From a virus, in the IMG/VR virus record IMGVR_UViG_3300020005_000002, positions 1-40,569 of that record: 40,569 bases of DNA; one strand, given 5' to 3'. How positions within the stretch are numbered: the stretch's first letter is position 1; every line of letters begins with the position of its first letter. Position numbers and translations under genes: made by a program. Below are positions 23,467 to 30,015 of this stretch, piece after piece. Below the pieces are notes generated by a model that was not told the origin of the DNA, made no database searches, and was given only the letters and a program-made list of their open reading frames with translations.

Positions 23467-24417
23467 ATGAATAATAAAATTTACAACGATGGTCTAGTTC
23501 CCGACTTAAGAGCGGACGAATTGAAGGCAAAAGATTACAGACAACTTGTTTCTGCTGGTTTAAGGGATGCTATTTGGTTGGAGAAACTAGAGATTCTGTG
23601 GAAGCAATACATACCAAGAGAACAAGATAGTTCGCTCTCATGCGTGGCTCATTCTGGGGCTAAAGCAATGACTATCCTAAACCCAAAAGAGTATTCCGCA
23701 CATCCATCTTACCGAGCTAGAAGTAATTTTCCACAGGGAGGGATGTTTTTACAGAATTTGGGAGAAATTTTGAAAAACAAAGGTACAACTTTAGAATCTC
23801 TTGACGTTTCGGAAAATCAAGGTGAAATACAGATGAATCGCGATATACGCGTTTTAACACCCGATAAAATAGGAGGGTACTACTTTGTACCTTTTAAGGA
23901 TATAGATGCAATAGCGGACGTTATACAGCGTTTCCAGCACTGTATTTTAATCATTCATGGTAATAAAAAGGAGTGGACAGCTATTCCCGTCTATAATGGA
24001 CAGGAAGAAAATTTTGGACATGCAATTTGTCTTGTGGATTATTTTCTATATAAAGGACAGAAAGTTTTGCTAGCGGAAGATTCTACCTCGCATATAAATT
24101 CTTTTGACGGGCAAGGCAGACGGCTGATTACGGAACATTATTTGCTTAAAAGAGCGGCGGGAGCAATGTATTTCACAGCCGAGATTCCAATTCCTCCGTT
24201 TAAGTTTACTCAAACAATGAGAATGGGAAACAGGGGCGGACAGGTTTTTGAACTGCAAAAATTTCTGGCTAAATCTGAAAATGTCGTTCTCGTTTTAGAT
24301 GGAATTTTCGGGGCAAAAACTTTGGGGGCAGTAAAGATGTTTCAAAAAAATCACGGACTCGTGGAAGATGGAATTTTCGGATTAAAGTCAAGGACAGTCG
24401 CTAATTTATTAATATGA
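23467..24417 (+). CDS. Endolysin: papain-like peptidase plus peptidoglycan-binding domain
   Basis: A 316-aa protein. The N-terminal domain resembles a papain-fold cysteine peptidase: QDSSLSCVAHSGAKA with catalytic Cys59, and FGHAICLVDYF (about residue 187) carrying the His, followed by LLAEDSTS in place of the usual Asn motif. The C-terminal PG_binding_1-type domain has MRMGNRGGQVFELQKFL and two repeats of DGIFGxKT/SxxxV (about 245-315). It should cut peptide cross-bridges of the host wall after release by the holin. No signal peptide. The alternative, a virion-associated peptidase, is less likely given the neighbours. Confidence 0.78.
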   Translation: MNNKIYNDGLVPDLRADELKAKDYRQLVSAGLRDAIWLEKLEILWKQYIPREQDSSLSCVAHSGAKAMTILNPKEYSAHPSYRARSNFPQGGMFLQNLGEILKNKGTTLESLDVSENQGEIQMNRDIRVLTPDKIGGYYFVPFKDIDAIADVIQRFQHCILIIHGNKKEWTAIPVYNGQEENFGHAICLVDYFLYKGQKVLLAEDSTSHINSFDGQGRRLITEHYLLKRAAGAMYFTAEIPIPPFKFTQTMRMGNRGGQVFELQKFLAKSENVVLVLDGIFGAKTLGAVKMFQKNHGLVEDGIFGLKSRTVANLLI

Positions 24418-24665
24418 AAAAGCATAAAAAATATAAAGAAGAAGATGACGATTACACTCTGGCTAAAAAAGCGGAAGAAAAAGCTGGACAAGATGAGCTG
24501 GACAAAATAATCTTGGAGGCGACAAGTGCATCAGAAACGAAACCTGAAGTAAAACCAATAGTGGAAAAAGAAAATCAAATTCTTTGGAAAGTGGTATTAA
24601 AATTCTGCGTGGTGATTATACTCTGTGCGGCTCTATTTCTAGCGGTTATATTCTTTTTAAGATAG
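24414..24665 (+). CDS. Tail-anchored membrane protein after endolysin
   Basis: An 83-aa protein with a charged N-terminal two-thirds and a C-terminal transmembrane helix (about residues 60-82, FCVVIILCAALFLAVIFFL). It overlaps the endolysin stop by 4 nt. Tail-anchored proteins at this place could be spanin-like or antiholin-like. No family is recognised. Confidence 0.6.
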   Translation: MKKHKKYKEEDDDYTLAKKAEEKAGQDELDKIILEATSASETKPEVKPIVEKENQILWKVVLKFCVVIILCAALFLAVIFFLR

Positions 24666-24667
24666 TT

Positions 24668-24766
24668 TATAATTATTCTGGGCGAGCCTACTCGTCTAGC
24701 GTACGATAGACTTGTGTCGTCTAACTTTAACGCAGAAAGTCGCCACCATAAGGATTGGCGGCTTTT
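24668..24766 (+). ncRNA. Candidate structured small RNA with own promoter and terminator
   Basis: A TATAAT at 24668-24673 is followed after about 7 nt by sequence that folds into CGAG-CCTA-CTCG (24683-24694) and GTCTA/TAGAC (24694-24698 with 24707-24711, loop GCGTACGA), and then a terminator hairpin at 24739-24762 with a T-run. No start codon or frame is present. The expected transcript is about 85 nt. It does not fold as a tRNA and I cannot assign it to a known family. Confidence 0.5.
24739..24766 (+). terminator. Rho-independent terminator
   Basis: GTCGCCA (24739-24745) pairs with TGGCGGC (24756-24762), 7 bp with one G-U, followed by TTTT. It closes the lysis operon and the candidate small RNA. 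Confidence 0.7.
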
Positions 24767-24809
24767 CTGTTTGACAATATAGTATGATATGTGTAAAGGA
24801 GATTGTTCT

Positions 24810-24926
24810 ATGAAGAAATGTGCCTCGTGCAAAAAGAGAATTTTTTTTTGGATGAGGGCTACCGAATTCTACGGTTCTCTTTTCCATTATCCAGCCTGCT
24901 ATCGCAGATGGATGAACAACCGATAA
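24810..24926 (+). CDS. Very small cysteine-containing protein
   Basis: A 38-aa frame with a strong ribosome site (AAAGGAG, 8 nt before the ATG). It has CASC at residues 4-7 and a later Cys at 30, then an Arg/Trp/Met end. A TTGACA lies at 24771 but no good -10 follows at normal spacing. It is enclosed by two terminators, so it forms a unit of its own. Confidence 0.6.
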   Translation: MKKCASCKKRIFFWMRATEFYGSLFHYPACYRRWMNNR

Positions 24927-24936
24927 AGAAGCACTA

Positions 24937-24961
24937 GGCGCAGGCATCTGCGCCTTTTTTT
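24937..24961 (+). terminator. Strong Rho-independent terminator
   Basis: GGCGCA (24937-24942) pairs with TGCGCC (24949-24954) around a 6-nt loop and is followed by seven T residues. It ends the 38-aa gene unit. Confidence 0.9.
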
Positions 24962-24966
24962 GGGAA

Positions 24967-24985
24967 TATAATAATAGCAGGAGGT
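24967..24985 (+). promoter_or_regulatory. -10 element and strong ribosome site of the 146-aa gene
   Basis: TATAAT at 24967-24972 precedes a full AGGAGGT at 24979-24985, 4 nt before the ATG at 24990. This is the best Shine-Dalgarno in the window and contrasts with the leaderless starts elsewhere, which suggests high expression of this gene. Confidence 0.6.
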
Positions 24986-24989
24986 AACG

Positions 24990-25430
24990 ATGCCAAGTTT
25001 CAAGTTTTGGACTGTTGTTAATCGCAACTGGAGCGTTAGAGAAGCAATACAGTTCTCAAAACGCACTTTCCATGGCGATATTAAAATTGCGGACACTATG
25101 CCGATTATTTCAGGCATAGGTTTGGTGGAAGTTAAGTTTATGTTCTTCAAACCCTCGTATGTTATCACCGACCTTGAAGAAGTGGAAAGAGAACGAAGAA
25201 AGAGAGGATTGTGGCAAGACACGATTGCTCAAATCAGAGTCAATGCTATCCATCCTGATTTCTCTCGCAAACAGCCGAATGGCGATTGTTGGCAGGATGA
25301 AAATGGAAAATGGCACACCATCTATTTCCACAAACACGAGGCGGACAAAGAAGATTGCTTGAATATCTATGATGAACCAGTTTGGAACAGCCAGACTTGG
25401 TTTGGGGGAGCAATGGATAAAGTGAGTTGA
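24990..25430 (+). CDS. Hypothetical protein, well-expressed single-gene unit
   Basis: A 146-aa soluble protein, beginning MPSFKFWTVVNRNWSVREAI, with an Arg/Glu-rich helix at about residues 63-75 and a Trp-rich C-terminus (CWQDENGKWHTIYFHKH). I recognise no family. It has its own -10, the strongest ribosome site in the genome, and its own terminator, so it is a small independent module between lysis genes and the origin region. Separate, well-translated modules at such borders are often accessory genes acting on the host, but that is inference. Confidence 0.7.
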   Translation: MPSFKFWTVVNRNWSVREAIQFSKRTFHGDIKIADTMPIISGIGLVEVKFMFFKPSYVITDLEEVERERRKRGLWQDTIAQIRVNAIHPDFSRKQPNGDCWQDENGKWHTIYFHKHEADKEDCLNIYDEPVWNSQTWFGGAMDKVS

Positions 25431-25435
25431 TAGTC

Positions 25436-25462
25436 AAAAGGGGGATATTTGTTCCCCCTTTC
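25436..25462 (+). terminator. Rho-independent terminator
   Basis: AAGGGGG (25438-25444) pairs with CCCCCTT (25454-25460) around a 9-nt loop and is followed by a short T-rich run. It closes the 146-aa gene. Confidence 0.85.
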
Positions 25463-25467
25463 TAGTA

Positions 25468-25476
25468 TGTTATAAT
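25468..25476 (+). promoter_or_regulatory. Extended -10 promoter at start of the non-coding region
   Basis: TGTTATAAT is a perfect extended -10. No gene starts nearby; the first ATG (25495) opens only 10 codons. The product is probably a structured RNA or a replication primer. Confidence 0.6.
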
Positions 25477-25716
25477 CAGTATTTGGTGTATAAAATGGAG
25501 AAATGGGTGAATATTCGGGTTAATTAGCCTCGAAATACCACAAATGAAATGTGTGAAGACGCAAAGTAGTTTGGTAAGAACGCAACTAATTAAAATTTAG
25601 CTAATTCGTTCATCCGAGAGTTTACGCATGCTACAAAATATCTCTCGGTTTCTCCACTTTGTATATCAAAGTTATCCACAAAATATGCTTTTAAGATACT
25701 AGACTTGCTGAATTTT
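25477..25716 (+). other. Structured non-coding region, candidate replication origin
   Basis: About 240 nt with no gene. It holds the near-palindrome GGTTAATTAGCC (near 25518), TAGTT/AACTA (25567-25571 with 25584-25588), AATTA/TAATT nearby, and a 7-bp hairpin CCGAGAG/CTCTCGG (25614-25620 with 25642-25648) enclosing a GCATGC palindrome. A perfect DnaA box follows. An active promoter points into it. It directly precedes the replication genes, which together makes it the best origin candidate in the genome. Confidence 0.5.
25672..25680 (+). promoter_or_regulatory. DnaA box
   Basis: TTATCCACA matches the bacterial DnaA consensus TTATNCACA exactly. It is a single copy within an otherwise non-coding segment upstream of the replisome organizer gene. 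A single match is expected by chance in a genome of this size only occasionally, so location is what gives it weight. Confidence 0.55.
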
Positions 25717-25725
25717 TGGTATAAT
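25717..25725 (+). promoter_or_regulatory. Extended -10 promoter of early operon, leaderless
   Basis: TGGTATAAT ends 6 nt before ATG 25732. GGAGGA fills the gap, too close to act as a normal ribosome site, so a leaderless start is expected. This promoter should drive the replication operon. Confidence 0.7.
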
Positions 25726-25731
25726 GGAGGA

Positions 25732-25851
25732 ATGGTCAAAATGGTAAATAATAATTTAATAATTTATTGGCAACAGGGAGTTGTTTTTGTTATATGGGCT
25801 TTTACCAGCCTTGACCGACAAGACAACTCCCTTTTGCTTGCAAGTATATGA
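25732..25851 (+). CDS. Small leader-type ORF
   Basis: A 39-aa frame with a hydrophobic centre (LIIYWQQGVVFVIWAF). Its start lies at the expected transcription start and its stop overlaps the next ATG (ATGA). The sequence also folds into a 9-bp stem (25776-25831), so it may be a leader peptide controlling the operon rather than a functional protein. Both readings are possible. Confidence 0.5.
   Translation: MVKMVNNNLIIYWQQGVVFVIWAFTSLDRQDNSLLLASI
25776..25835 (+). promoter_or_regulatory. Long-stem hairpin with T-run, possible attenuator
   Basis: GGGAGTTGT (25776-25784) pairs perfectly with ACAACTCCC (25823-25831), followed by TTTT; an inner GGCT/AGCC stem sits in the loop. It lies within the 39-aa leader frame upstream of the replication genes, where translation could control its folding. 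Confidence 0.5.
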
Positions 25852-26075
25852 AAAAGAGAAATCCAATTTTTGATTCTTTGGGTTATGTTCCGCCTGTTGT
25901 TTTATCTGAAAAACAACTAAAAATAAAACGAATAGAAGCACAAAAAGAATTAGAAGCAGAAAAAATAAAAAGGCGACAACTGCATGATACCGACATTGAA
26001 GCGTGGAAAAAATATAAAGAAGAAACGAGAGAAAAAATTAGTAAGTTACATAGCATAGTTACGAGAAATGTCTAA
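25848..26075 (+). CDS. Hypothetical charged protein
   Basis: A 75-aa protein, N-terminus MKKRNPIFDSLGYVPPVVLS followed by a long charged helix. It overlaps the leader frame by 4 nt and the next gene by 8 nt. No family is recognised; as the first full gene of the replication operon it may assist the organizer protein. Confidence 0.6.
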   Translation: MKKRNPIFDSLGYVPPVVLSEKQLKIKRIEAQKELEAEKIKRRQLHDTDIEAWKKYKEETREKISKLHSIVTRNV

Positions 26076-26826
26076 ACAACGATATATACAGGACAGCTTT
26101 TGGACTGACCCATATATTGAAACACTAAACCCAGAAGAAAAACTGCTTTTCCTTTATTATCTTACTAATCCACTTTGCAATATCGCAGGAATATACGAAA
26201 TAAGAGATAGTCGTGTATCTTATGAATTAAAAATAACCGAAAAAGAAGTGTCAAGTATAAAAAATAAGTTTGTAAAAGACAAAAAAATCCTTATATTAAA
26301 TGACTGGATTGTAATAATTAACTTCGCTAAACATCAATCACCGAACCCAAATGTGCTACTCGGAATGCAAAGGATTATAGATACCTTACCAAGCGACCTA
26401 AAGGCTTTGAAAGGCTTTGAAAGGCTATCACACTTTACTTTACTTAACTTAACTATACTTAATACCCCTTTTTCTCACGAAAAAGGGGAGGAAATCCAAC
26501 TATTAAAGAAAAATAAAATGGATATAGACTACGAAACAGGAGAACCCATACCAAAAAAACCGAAATCCCATAAAAGGGAAGACGTGATTCGCTTGGCGAA
26601 TCTCTTTGATGAAATGGCTTCAGAGTTTACCAAAGTCCGCATTCGCACTCCGAAATCATACTTTATAGTCTTGAATGCTATAAATACCCACAAATTAAAA
26701 CCAAAGGGGGTGGAAAAGTTATTTGAAGATTGGTTTAGAAATAATAAAGTAAAAAAAGAGGATAAGGTAAACCTGTCGTTCGCATTATCAGCCAATAACA
26801 TAAATGCCTTTAAGGTGTTAAATTAA
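26068..26826 (+). CDS. Replisome organizer / DnaD-like helicase loader
   Basis: A 252-aa protein. The N-terminal winged-helix domain (KQRYIQDSFWTDPYIETLNP, then EKLLFLYYLTNPLCNIAGIY, DSRVSYELKITEKEV) is typical of phage replisome organizers that bind the origin and load the host helicase. A linker of about 50 residues leads to a C-terminal helical region (HKREDVIRLANLFDEMA onward). The non-coding, DnaA-box region 600 bp upstream fits as its target. No helicase or polymerase is encoded here, so host replication proteins must be recruited. Confidence 0.75.
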   Translation: MSKQRYIQDSFWTDPYIETLNPEEKLLFLYYLTNPLCNIAGIYEIRDSRVSYELKITEKEVSSIKNKFVKDKKILILNDWIVIINFAKHQSPNPNVLLGMQRIIDTLPSDLKALKGFERLSHFTLLNLTILNTPFSHEKGEEIQLLKKNKMDIDYETGEPIPKKPKSHKREDVIRLANLFDEMASEFTKVRIRTPKSYFIVLNAINTHKLKPKGVEKLFEDWFRNNKVKKEDKVNLSFALSANNINAFKVLN

Positions 26827-27291
26827 ATGGGAAAATATTATGAGAGTTCAGAGGGAGAGGAACAAGAACAAAAAGAGCCATACAAATTTCCTGAATATAC
26901 TAATCAAGAATTATGGGCTTTGAATAACTTACTAAAAGAAAAATATGGCGATGGGAATAAGATTGATGATATTACAAGGTGGTTACAAGATGAGGGGGCT
27001 TTGAGTAAAGACGGAAGTATAATTGTAACGGGCTATCACTTAAAGCGTAATCGCAAGGGAGATTTTTGGTTTCCTTACCACGACTATCCAACCAAATATC
27101 AACTTTGTCAGGATAAATTAGAAAAGGCGAGCAAACTTTTAGGTCGTAAAGAATTCGCCGTAAAAAAAGAATTGGAAGAATTAGAGAAAGGTATGAAATT
27201 GGAAATAAATGAATTTGACCGACCAGAAATCCTAAAAGATGAAGCAGAGAAAGATGAAAACGAAATTAAAAATCAAGATAAAATTTTCTAA
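26827..27291 (+). CDS. Hypothetical protein in replication operon
   Basis: A 154-aa protein starting immediately after the preceding stop. It is rich in Glu and Lys, with an apparently folded middle (ITRWLQDEGALSKDGSIIV, WFPYHDYPTKYQL) and a charged C-terminal helix. No family is recognised. Confidence 0.65.
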   Translation: MGKYYESSEGEEQEQKEPYKFPEYTNQELWALNNLLKEKYGDGNKIDDITRWLQDEGALSKDGSIIVTGYHLKRNRKGDFWFPYHDYPTKYQLCQDKLEKASKLLGRKEFAVKKELEELEKGMKLEINEFDRPEILKDEAEKDENEIKNQDKIF

Positions 27292-27338
27292 GGAAAAATC
27301 CCACGAAAGAAAGTTTTATTTAAACAATATAAACCATC

Positions 27339-28601
27339 ATGGATAAAATAATCTGTGGTGATGCCTTAATAGAATTAAAGAAACTACCAGAGAACTCGGT
27401 GGATGCTATTGTAACCGACCCGCCTGCGGGGATTTCTTTTATGGGTAAATCGTGGGATAGCGACAAAGGTGGTAAAAATGAATGGATAAAATGGTTAAGC
27501 GAAGTTATGAAAGAATCTTTGAGAGTTCTAAAGCCAGGGGGACACGCTTTAGTCTGGGCTTTGCCGAGAACTTCCCATTGGACAGGAACAGCCCTAGAAG
27601 ATGCGGGATTTGAGATTAGGGATTGTGTGTATCACCTATTTGGGTCGGGATTTCCGAAAAGTTTGGATATTAGTAAGGCGATAGATAAACAGGCGGGAGT
27701 GGAGAGAAAAATCATTGGAAAAAGAAATGATGGTGCAGGAAATAAACCTAATGGTAATAGTTTTGATGACGATAATTTTGAATGGAAAAAAGAAATAGAA
27801 ATTACAGAACCCTCAACCCCCGAAGCTAAACAATGGGAAGGTTGGGGCACATCTCTGAAGCCCGCAGTAGAGTGTTGGTGGTTATGCAGGAAACCTTTGA
27901 GTGAAAGTACAGTAGCGGAGAATGTATTGAAATGGGGAACTGGGGGATTGAATATCGATGGGAGTAGGATTGGAACAGAAGAGAGTACTGTAAGGGAAAT
28001 TAAAAATGTAAACCGAGAGTGGGGAGGATTATCTAAGCCGTTTACTGGTGGCTCAACGACTGGTCGTTTCCCCGCTAACCTAATCCACGACGGCTCTGAT
28101 GTAATACTGGCGGAGTTCCCTAATAGTAAAGCTGGAACTAATAAGCTGGAAAAAGGAACAGGTGGAATTTTTAATGAAGGAACAAACTTACCTGTTGGTT
28201 ATGAATATGGCGATGAAGGTTCTGCCGCCCGCTTTTTCTATTGTGCAAAGCCAAGTTCCACAGAAAGAAATTGGATGCGTGGGGAGTTTGAGGAAAGGGG
28301 GAAAGTGTTTAATGGTCAATCAGGTAAATCTAGTAAGGATATGAAAGGAGTAAAAGAAAAATTTACCACAACACCACAAATGAACTCGCATCCAACTGTC
28401 AAGAGTATCGCCCTGATGTCATATCTCATAAAACTGATTACACCACCGAAAGGCATTGTGCTTGATTGCTTTGCGGGAAGTGGAAGCACCCTAGTCGCCG
28501 CCAAACAACTTGACCATCCTTTTATAGGAATAGAGATTTACCCAGAATATTGTAAAATCATCGAAGGAAGATTAAATGCTATTCCACCTAAATTATTTTA
28601 A
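27339..28601 (+). CDS. DNA methyltransferase (N6-adenine or N4-cytosine type)
   Basis: A 420-aa amino-methyltransferase. Motif IV lies near the N-terminus as VTDPPAG (residues 25-31), motif I near the C-terminus as DCFAGSGST (about 385), an order typical of the beta class. The long middle part (GFPKSLDISKAI, RFPANLIHDG, FFYCAKPSSTERN) occurs in a group of phage and prophage orphan methylases where motif IV reads DPPA instead of DPPY or NPPY. No matching restriction gene is present, so it probably protects phage DNA or marks it for regulation. Start by ATG 27339; the 47-nt gap before it holds no strong signal. Confidence 0.88.
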   Translation: MDKIICGDALIELKKLPENSVDAIVTDPPAGISFMGKSWDSDKGGKNEWIKWLSEVMKESLRVLKPGGHALVWALPRTSHWTGTALEDAGFEIRDCVYHLFGSGFPKSLDISKAIDKQAGVERKIIGKRNDGAGNKPNGNSFDDDNFEWKKEIEITEPSTPEAKQWEGWGTSLKPAVECWWLCRKPLSESTVAENVLKWGTGGLNIDGSRIGTEESTVREIKNVNREWGGLSKPFTGGSTTGRFPANLIHDGSDVILAEFPNSKAGTNKLEKGTGGIFNEGTNLPVGYEYGDEGSAARFFYCAKPSSTERNWMRGEFEERGKVFNGQSGKSSKDMKGVKEKFTTTPQMNSHPTVKSIALMSYLIKLITPPKGIVLDCFAGSGSTLVAAKQLDHPFIGIEIYPEYCKIIEGRLNAIPPKLF

Positions 28602-28708
28602 TGAAAATTCCTCTAAAAAGAATAATCAAATCCTTACTAAAATATCTATGGAGAATCACTTTCGGCTTCCATCCCCGCCATTATAGATTTATTTATAGAA
28701 AGAAATGA
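28601..28708 (+). CDS. Small basic protein after methyltransferase
   Basis: A 35-aa frame sharing one base with the methyltransferase stop. It is very basic and aromatic (KYLWRITFGFHPRHYRFIYR). A second frame through the same DNA (see the next entry) looks equally protein-like, so the reality of this one is uncertain. Confidence 0.4.
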   Translation: MKIPLKRIIKSLLKYLWRITFGFHPRHYRFIYRKK

Positions 28709-28968
28709 AGGGGTAAATAAAAGATTGCTTTTAAGAAATTGCGTAGAACCCGAACTTGCCAAGCACATACTGGATTTGGCTATCAACCCTATTATTTTAC
28801 AGAAAAGCATCTTTTCTTGACAGAATAAGTTATCCCACATCGAGTTTGGGGAGTTTGGTAAAACTGGGGATAAACCAAAGTCCTGAAAAATACTTTTTTT
28901 ATCGCCAAACGAGCTATATCCCATAGCACGCCATAGGATTATCTAAAAACTTGCCTGAACGAGATTGC
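28709..28968. other. Intergenic region with nested inverted repeats and a possible decayed gene
   Basis: About 260 nt. A plus-strand frame from about 28634 to a TGA at 28820 reads like protein (IPAIIDLFIERNEGVNKR, LAKHILDLAIN) but has no start codon, so it may be a decayed gene. Further on TTATCCC (28830-28836) pairs with GGGATAA (28867-28873), and AGTTT/AAACT (28852-28856 with 28861-28865) sits inside, giving nested stems; the TTTGGGGAGTTTGG in the loop is a short direct repeat. This could be an operator or a second replication element. Confidence 0.4.
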
Positions 28969-28997
28969 TTGACAAAGGTAAGGGATAGGTATATACT
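28969..28997 (+). promoter_or_regulatory. Consensus sigma70 promoter, leaderless
   Basis: TTGACA (28969-28974), a 17-nt spacer and TATACT (28992-28997), then 6 nt to the ATG at 29004. This is one of the two best promoters in the window and should drive the run of small early genes to about 31.8 kb. Confidence 0.85.
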
Positions 28998-29003
28998 CTA
29001 CTT

Positions 29004-29183
29004 ATGATAAACAGAACAAAACAAGATTGGTCAATAGGTAATTGGGTAAAGGTTGGTTTTATGACATTAAAAGTTATAGGAGCTAGGGCGGAATTTGATG
29101 GTCTACCTGACATTTATGAGCTTGAAAATGAGGTCGGCAAGAAGTATGAGTTTATCCCTCATAATGGGCTATATGTAATCTAG
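29004..29183 (+). CDS. Small SH3-like conserved-type protein
   Basis: A 59-aa protein with the pattern GNWVKVGFMTLKVIGA, DGLPDIYELEN and KYEFIPHNGLYVI, which suggests a small five-strand SH3-like barrel. Proteins of this kind are common early products of phages with unknown role. It begins at the predicted transcription start of a consensus promoter, so it is likely expressed early and strongly. Confidence 0.7.
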   Translation: MINRTKQDWSIGNWVKVGFMTLKVIGARAEFDGLPDIYELENEVGKKYEFIPHNGLYVI

Positions 29184-29184
29184 T

Positions 29185-29355
29185 ATGGAAGAAAAAACAA
29201 AAGACGAGCAAAAAATAGATGAGCTTATAGAAAGATATTATCCTAAATATCTAGGGGATAGTATTAAATTAAAGATGTTCGCCCTAGACGTGTATAAAAC
29301 GGGGATGTATCGGGGTAGAGAAATTTACAAAGGTAATTCGGCTGAAATTGCATGA
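29185..29355 (+). CDS. Small hypothetical protein
   Basis: A 56-aa charged protein with ELIERYYPKYLGDSIKLKMF in the middle. It starts 1 nt after the preceding stop and overlaps the next gene by ATGA. No family is recognised. Confidence 0.6.
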   Translation: MEEKTKDEQKIDELIERYYPKYLGDSIKLKMFALDVYKTGMYRGREIYKGNSAEIA

Positions 29356-29579
29356 AAGATATAAAAGTTTTAGAAACATTCAAAGAAATAATGGACGACC
29401 AAGAATGGTGGGCTGGGAAACATCATCCAATAGAGTTCTTTGCCGAAGCGGTCGCAAGAACTAGGCAAGAGGATATAAGCAAGAGTGTTTCCATTGAAAA
29501 TATAGCAAAGTGTTTCAAAGCACAATTTGACGAAGCGGAAATTATTGCCCTAATAAAAGAACTTAACAAACCAAAATGA
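29352..29579 (+). CDS. Small helical hypothetical protein
   Basis: A 75-aa acidic helical protein (EWWAGKHHPIEFFAEAVART, then FDEAEIIALIKELNK). It is coupled to both neighbours by 4-nt overlaps. No family is recognised. Confidence 0.6.
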   Translation: MKDIKVLETFKEIMDDQEWWAGKHHPIEFFAEAVARTRQEDISKSVSIENIAKCFKAQFDEAEIIALIKELNKPK

Positions 29580-29731
29580 ATAATTCAAAAAAAATATACA
29601 ATACCACGTTACGAATCCTTTTACCAAAGGAGATGAAAGTATGGATAGAAAAATCCGCCAAAGAGGGTGAAATATCAGAAGCGGAGGTCGTGCGTAATAT
29701 CCTAGAAGTGGCGATGAATAAAAAACAATGA
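29576..29731 (+). CDS. Ribbon-helix-helix (Arc/CopG-like) DNA-binding protein
   Basis: A 51-aa protein with a beta strand TLRILLPKEMKVWIE (about residues 11-25) followed by two helices (ISEAEVVRNILEVAM, about 33-47), the standard length and layout of a ribbon-helix-helix dimer. It is the only clear small transcription regulator in the genome and may control the early promoters. Overlaps both neighbours by 4 nt. Confidence 0.7.
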   Translation: MNNSKKIYNTTLRILLPKEMKVWIEKSAKEGEISEAEVVRNILEVAMNKKQ

Positions 29732-29883
29732 ACACACTAGAAAAGGAATTGGATTTCAACGAACAAGAGCACAAAGCTGGATTCCACAATACTTTTACCG
29801 AACACTGCCACCAATGTTTCACCGAGAATAAAATTATTATGGATTATAAAAACAATAATATAGTTTCACCCTATGCCCGATAA
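29728..29883 (+). CDS. Small His/Cys-containing protein
   Basis: A 51-aa protein with HNTFTEHCHQCF (about residues 20-31), a possible metal-binding cluster. It overlaps the previous gene by 4 nt and the next by 11 nt. No family is recognised. Confidence 0.55.
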   Translation: MNTLEKELDFNEQEHKAGFHNTFTEHCHQCFTENKIIMDYKNNNIVSPYAR

Positions 29884-30013
29884 AATGGAAGAAATAAATA
29901 ATTTAATCAGTTACGCAATCAAGGAAGGGTTCATTGATGATTCGGCAGAGGATTGGTCGGATGCCGAAAAACTAAATTATTATCGCAAGTGCGAGTTAGC
30001 CGAGCAAGATTAA
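29873..30013 (+). CDS. Small acidic protein
   Basis: A 46-aa acidic protein from ATG 29873; ATG 29885 in the same frame is an alternative that avoids the overlap. It contains EGFIDDSAEDWSDAEKLNYY. No family is recognised. Confidence 0.5.
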   Translation: MPDKMEEINNLISYAIKEGFIDDSAEDWSDAEKLNYYRKCELAEQD

Positions 30014-30015
30014 AT

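Noticed and set aside
24675-24740. tRNA gene
   Set aside because: No acceptor stem, T-arm or CCA fits; the stems are too short and wrongly spaced.
28829-28840. Second DnaA box
   Set aside because: TTATCCCACA has an extra C compared with the consensus, so I do not count it.
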